Source of the DNA: WTJH01 sp049889695
Lineage (GTDB): Bacteria > Bacteroidota > Bacteroidia > Flavobacteriales > Flavobacteriaceae
DNA: 64,000 nt
Direction of reading: 5' to 3'
NCBI GenBank assembly: GCA_049889695.1
Contig: JBMHCX010000005.1
Coordinates: 62,001 to 126,000 of the forward strand
Part shown: piece by piece, positions 60,674 through 64,000 of the stretch
How positions within the stretch are numbered: the first letter of the stretch is position 1
Layout: each line of letters begins with the position of its first letter
Made by a program: the position numbers and the translations under genes
Notes under the pieces: model-generated
The model's input: the letters and a program-made list of their open reading frames with translations, nothing else
Databases searched by the model: none
What the model was told of the DNA's origin: nothing

Positions 60674-61195
60674 TTATTTTCGTTTATAAGTATTAAAAGT
60701 GAATCCGATCGGTCTGTCGGAATCCATCGGATAAGTTTCGGTTTCAGTTATTTTCCATTCCTCGGCTGAGATTTTAGGAAAAAAAGTGTCTGCTTCAGCG
60801 GTGGCATCTATCCAAGTAAGTTCTAACCGATCGGCAATGGGCATGGCCATCTGGTAGATCTGACCTCCCCCTATAATGAAAGGTTGTGGGTCCTCGGCAG
60901 CTTCTTCTAGTGCACGTTCCATATTCGGTACGACCTTGACACCTTCCGCTGAGTAGGCCGCATTCCTGCTGATGACAATGTTGGTTCTATTGGGAAGCAC
61001 AAAGGGGAGCGATTCAAAGGTCTTTCGCCCCATGATAACACAATGATTGGACGTTAGTGATTTAAACCGCTTAAGATCCTCAGGGATATGCCAAAGCAAT
61101 TCATTGTCTTTTCCCAAGCCTCTGTTTTTGTCCAAGGCAGCAATCAGTGTGATTTCTTTTTCTTTCAACTCTTTTTCTTTGATTACACAAAACAA
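60674..61195 (-). CDS. folA: dihydrofolate reductase
   Basis: Up to 173 residues. It reduces dihydrofolate with NADPH, working with ThyA, which is encoded nearby. Seen: ALDKNRGLGKDNELLWHIPE, GRKTFESLPF, FIIGGGQIYQMAMPI and the C-terminal PIGFTFNTYKRK. No ATG precedes the conserved ITLIAALDK; the frame opens with TTG at 61195, and an internal TTG at 61168 would give a more typical N-terminus. Confidence 0.93.
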   Translation of the reverse strand: MFCVIKEKELKEKEITLIAALDKNRGLGKDNELLWHIPEDLKRFKSLTSNHCVIMGRKTFESLPFVLPNRTNIVISRNAAYSAEGVKVVPNMERALEEAAEDPQPFIIGGGQIYQMAMPIADRLELTWIDATAEADTFFPKISAEEWKITETETYPMDSDRPIGFTFNTYKRK

Positions 61196-61247
61196 TTAAT
61201 AAATAAGCTAATTTTACATTTTTGAGGAAATAATTTATCAAGACAAA

Positions 61248-62297
61248 ATGCCAATTGAATTTCCGCTGCTAGAAAACTCCACCTATTTGAATACAGCATA
61301 CGTGGGTTTAATGTCTAAAGACCTCATGGAATTTAGGGCTGAAGAGGAGTCGACTTATCTCCATATTGGCGATCAATATTTGACTGCTGCAAACGAAAAA
61401 CTCCCTCAATACCATCAGAATTTAGGACATTTTTTAGGTGCAGACCCTCAGTATTGCTATTTAGTTTCCAATTTCTCGGAAGGTATTCGACATATCTTTA
61501 ATCTTCTTCCAAAACACTTCAAACTACTTTCTTTTGCAGGGGATTATCATTCGCTGGCAACTGCCTTAGACGAATTTGACTTTAGCTGCACAAAAGTGTC
61601 ATTAGGACTACAGGCAGAAGATCATCTTTGGGAGGCGCTAAACACCGAAAAATTTGATGTTTTAGTTTTAAGCGTAGTGCAATATATTTCTGGCTTAAAA
61701 ATCGATTTGGATTTCCTGAATCGGGTGAAAGAGCATTTTCCAGATCTGCTGATCATCGGCGATGCAACTCAATTTTTAGGGACAGCACCTTTTCGATTCA
61801 ACAGTAGCCCGTTCGATGCTATTGTGGGAAGTGGATATAAGTGGCTCTTAGCTGGTTTCGGTAATGGCTATTGCGCATTTAATTCTCGTTTTTTCGACCG
61901 AACCCAATCCGATTTCAAGGCATTGGGCGATAGAATCTACGCCGGGCATTTCGATATCTTATCTGCGGCTTCTTTAGACTTTGCCATCCGACAATTGCAG
62001 CCCGAAGAGGCCAACAGACGATATGCTGAAATTGAGTCGCTCAGTGGACTGTTTCATCAAGTCTTAGTTGAACATGAGTGGTTTCTGGACCCAGCACTAG
62101 CCGATCGCAAGCCCTCGAGTATATTCTTGTTAAAAGGAGATCAAAAAATCTACGACGCTCTCCATGAGCAAAATATCCGTTGTGCTCTTCGCGGAGATGG
62201 TATTCGAATTTCAGTACACTTCTATAACACTCCGAATGACTTAGACCATCTGGTAGAAGTTCTTAAAAAAATTCCCCAACCTCAGATAGCTACTTGA
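61248..62297 (+). CDS. aminotransferase class V (PLP-dependent)
   Basis: A 349-residue fold-type I PLP enzyme. It starts PLLENSTYLNTAYVGLMSKD and contains VGSGYKWLLAGFGNGYCAFN with the PLP lysine, and LLIIGDATQFLGTAPF before it. This is the NifS/kynureninase/isopenicillin-epimerase-like subgroup, often annotated only as class V aminotransferase. Substrate unknown. Its 3' end overlaps thyA by 16 bp. Confidence 0.82.
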   Translation: MPIEFPLLENSTYLNTAYVGLMSKDLMEFRAEEESTYLHIGDQYLTAANEKLPQYHQNLGHFLGADPQYCYLVSNFSEGIRHIFNLLPKHFKLLSFAGDYHSLATALDEFDFSCTKVSLGLQAEDHLWEALNTEKFDVLVLSVVQYISGLKIDLDFLNRVKEHFPDLLIIGDATQFLGTAPFRFNSSPFDAIVGSGYKWLLAGFGNGYCAFNSRFFDRTQSDFKALGDRIYAGHFDILSAASLDFAIRQLQPEEANRRYAEIESLSGLFHQVLVEHEWFLDPALADRKPSSIFLLKGDQKIYDALHEQNIRCALRGDGIRISVHFYNTPNDLDHLVEVLKKIPQPQIAT

Positions 62298-63106
62298 CCT
62301 TTAATCAAGGGGTGTGGATCGTAATTTTCTAAACAAAAATCTTCGTAAGTAAAGTCGAAAAGGGATTTGATTTTTGGGTTGAGGTGCATGGTCGGCAGCG
62401 GATGTGGCTGGCGCGTTAGCTGCTCCTTAACTTGTTCCTGATGATTGTTGTAGAGGTGTACATCGCCAAAAGTGTGGACAAAGTCTCCTGCTTCAAAACC
62501 ACAAACCTGGGCAATCATGAGGGTCAGCAAGGCGTAGGATGCGATATTAAAAGGGACCCCTAAAAACACATCGGCACTGCGCTGATAGAGCTGGCAGGAC
62601 AACTTATTGTTAGCGACATAGAACTGAAAAAAAGCATGGCAGGGTGGGAGCGCTGCTTTCTGGTTGGCAACATTCTCTGCGAAACTCACAGAAGTATCCG
62701 GAAGAACACTAGGATTCCATGCCGATACGAGCATCCGCCGACTGTCGGGATTGGTTTTTAGAGTATGGAGCAATTCTTTGATTTGATCTAATCCTTCGCT
62801 GTTCCAATTGCGCCATTGATGCCCGTATACAGGACCAAGGTCGCCATTTTCGTCGGCCCATTCATTCCAAATGCGTACGCCATTCTCTTGTAAGTAAGCA
62901 ACATTGGTGTCTCCTTTTAAAAACCACAGTAATTCGTGGATGACCGATTTAACATGAATTTTTTTGGTGGTTACCAAGGGAAAGCCTTCGGCCAGATTAA
63001 ATCGCATCTGATATCCAAAAACGCTTTTTGTACCAGTACCCGTTCGGTCTGATTTTTCAACACCATGCGTTTGAATATGATTTAATAGGTCGAGGTATTG
63101 TTTCAT
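62282..63106 (-). CDS. thyA: thymidylate synthase
   Basis: About 274 residues from the ATG at 63106, chosen over one at 63130 because a promoter -7 element overlaps that longer start. It methylates dUMP to dTMP. Seen: RTGTGTKSVFGYQMRFNL, GVRIWNEWAD, the catalytic Cys in LPPCHAFFQFYV and CQLYQRSADVFLGVPFNIAS. The C-terminal VAI is the conserved family end. It is grouped with folA. Confidence 0.95.
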   Translation of the reverse strand: MKQYLDLLNHIQTHGVEKSDRTGTGTKSVFGYQMRFNLAEGFPLVTTKKIHVKSVIHELLWFLKGDTNVAYLQENGVRIWNEWADENGDLGPVYGHQWRNWNSEGLDQIKELLHTLKTNPDSRRMLVSAWNPSVLPDTSVSFAENVANQKAALPPCHAFFQFYVANNKLSCQLYQRSADVFLGVPFNIASYALLTLMIAQVCGFEAGDFVHTFGDVHLYNNHQEQVKEQLTRQPHPLPTMHLNPKIKSLFDFTYEDFCLENYDPHPLIKGQVAI

Positions 63107-63127
63107 TGCGCTTACATTTGAATTACT

Positions 63128-63135
63128 CAAATATA
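63128..63135 (-). promoter_or_regulatory. -7 element for thyA
   Basis: Minus strand TATATTTG, a full match to TAnnTTTG, 21 bp before the ATG at 63106. It decides the thyA start. Confidence 0.5.
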
Positions 63136-63198
63136 AATTCTTGGGATATGCACTTCATCACATTCCAGTAGAACTTTTAAACGAAAAATCAACAACTG

Positions 63199-63816
63199 CT
63201 ATTTTTTTTCGCGCTTATCAATTTCGTCGCGAATTCTGGCGGCTTTCTCGTAGTCTTCTTTGCTGACAAAAGTATGGAGGAGCTTTTTGAGTTTATCCAG
63301 CGAAAATTTTTCAAGATCTTGTGGTAAAGGATCATCGACCTGTTCGGCGATAAAATTCCTGATCCATTTTTCTTCTGAGCTCTTAGGACCCGGATTTGAA
63401 CTTACTGGAGATTTGAAGCCTGCTTTTTTAAGGATGCTTTCATAGGTGAATATCGGTGCATCGTAACGCAAGGCCAATGCAATGGCGTCTGATGTCCGCG
63501 CATCTATGATTTCTTCAATCTTCTGATGTTCACAGATCATAGAAGCGTAAAAAATACCGTCGACCAATTTGTGAATGATGACTTGTTTAACACGAATCTC
63601 AAAGCGATCGGCAAAACTTTTAAACAGATCGTGGGTAAGTGGTCGTAAAGGTTTGATCTCTTTTTCCAAAGCGATAGCTATCGCCTGGGCCTCGAAACTG
63701 CCAATGATAATTGGGAGTTTGCGTTCCCCTTCTGTCTCACACAGCAACAGTGCGTAAGCCCCACTCTGGGTCTCACTGTAGGAAATGCCCCGTATATCTA
63801 GCTGGATCAGTTTCAT
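63199..63816 (-). CDS. bifunctional-nuclease (DUF151) protein with UvrB/C motif
   Basis: A 205-residue protein. The DUF151 domain (about 1-135) has LPIIIGSFEAQAIAIALEKE and ARTSDAIALALRYDAPIF, and the C-terminal UVR motif (about 168-200) has SLDKLKKLLHTFVSKEDYEK. DUF151 proteins have reported bifunctional nuclease activity in a few organisms. The flavobacterial form with a UVR tail is common, but its role is unclear. Confidence 0.87.
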   Translation of the reverse strand: MKLIQLDIRGISYSETQSGAYALLLCETEGERKLPIIIGSFEAQAIAIALEKEIKPLRPLTHDLFKSFADRFEIRVKQVIIHKLVDGIFYASMICEHQKIEEIIDARTSDAIALALRYDAPIFTYESILKKAGFKSPVSSNPGPKSSEEKWIRNFIAEQVDDPLPQDLEKFSLDKLKKLLHTFVSKEDYEKAARIRDEIDKREKK

Positions 63817-63828
63817 AGCTTAAAACTA

Positions 63829-63836
63829 CAAATTTA
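63829..63836 (-). promoter_or_regulatory. -7 element for the DUF151 gene
   Basis: Minus strand TAAATTTG, a full match to TAnnTTTG, 12 bp upstream of the ATG at 63816. Confidence 0.45.
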
Positions 63837-64000
63837 ATGGCTCTTGACTTCTAATAAAAGACTTCTCTGTAGAAAACACACTGCTTGAATGGAGTCTATT
63901 TATTATTTTTGTCAGGATTTTAAAGTTGACAGGAGAAGCAGGGACTTATTTGTTCATTTCCCACCTTGTTACAAAAATATATTTATTGATGAGAACAATT

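Overview
The window is a stretch of chromosome from a member of the Bacteroidota, almost certainly Flavobacteriia. The gene content is typical of that group: a Porin_10 outer-membrane protein, a Bacteroidota-type LysRS with a C-terminal extension, DUF5522, DUF4136 and DUF1338 proteins, and ExbB/ExbD/TonB encoded together. Promoters follow the Bacteroidota pattern TTG-N19/20-TAnnTTTG, and Shine-Dalgarno sequences are weak. I cannot name the genus.

Layout. 1-2245 (minus): acetate uptake and activation (start of acs, actP, DUF4212 small subunit). 2246-2828: non-coding, with an orphan hairpin and a 14-bp direct repeat. 2829-3439: membrane protein plus XRE regulator. 3506-3578: initiator tRNA. 3674-9966: era, der, a MerR protein, an M23 peptidase and alaS. 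9955-15506: DUF4136 lipoprotein, DUF5522, an ACC-deaminase-like enzyme, a LysM glucosaminidase, hemL and lysS. 15590-23224: lipB, a large lipoprotein, rnhB, a porin, an unknown protein and DUF1338. 23317-29290: gltD and gltB. 29474-35229: anmK, nhaD, exbB/exbD/tonB, folC and tRNA-Val. 35406-43485: FG-GAP protein, small asparaginase, coiled-coil protein, Nif3, lpxK, lipA, an Nramp-like transporter and a small protein. 43620-47640: the Cas9-like locus. 47633-52672: DUF456, a lipoprotein, ruvC, hemW, an AraC regulator and an M20 peptidase. 52738-64000: tRNA-Leu, an acyl-ACP desaturase, small ORFs, an alkaline phosphatase, a DegT aminotransferase, an amidohydrolase, fabD, folA, a class V aminotransferase, thyA and a DUF151 protein.

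Most of the window is ordinary housekeeping. The exception is 43.6-47.64 kb. A 1122-residue Cas9 homologue keeps the Arg-rich bridge helix and the overall Cas9 layout but has lost the RuvC-I, -II and -III and HNH catalytic residues. There is no cas1, cas2 or CRISPR array nearby. Antisense to the junction between this gene and an upstream HTH gene lies a well-formed tracrRNA-like gene, with its own promoter match inside the cas9 start, an anti-repeat, an AAGGC/GCCG nexus hairpin and a UUCG-capped terminator. Just downstream of the Cas9-like gene is a single repeat-like unit beginning GTTGTGG whose 5' half can pair with that anti-repeat. Together with the small LuxR-type HTH protein encoded upstream, this looks like a complete, solitary, nuclease-dead Cas9 system, probably an RNA-guided binder or regulator rather than a cutting defence. 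The function is inference. The residue losses and the RNA elements are read directly from the sequence.
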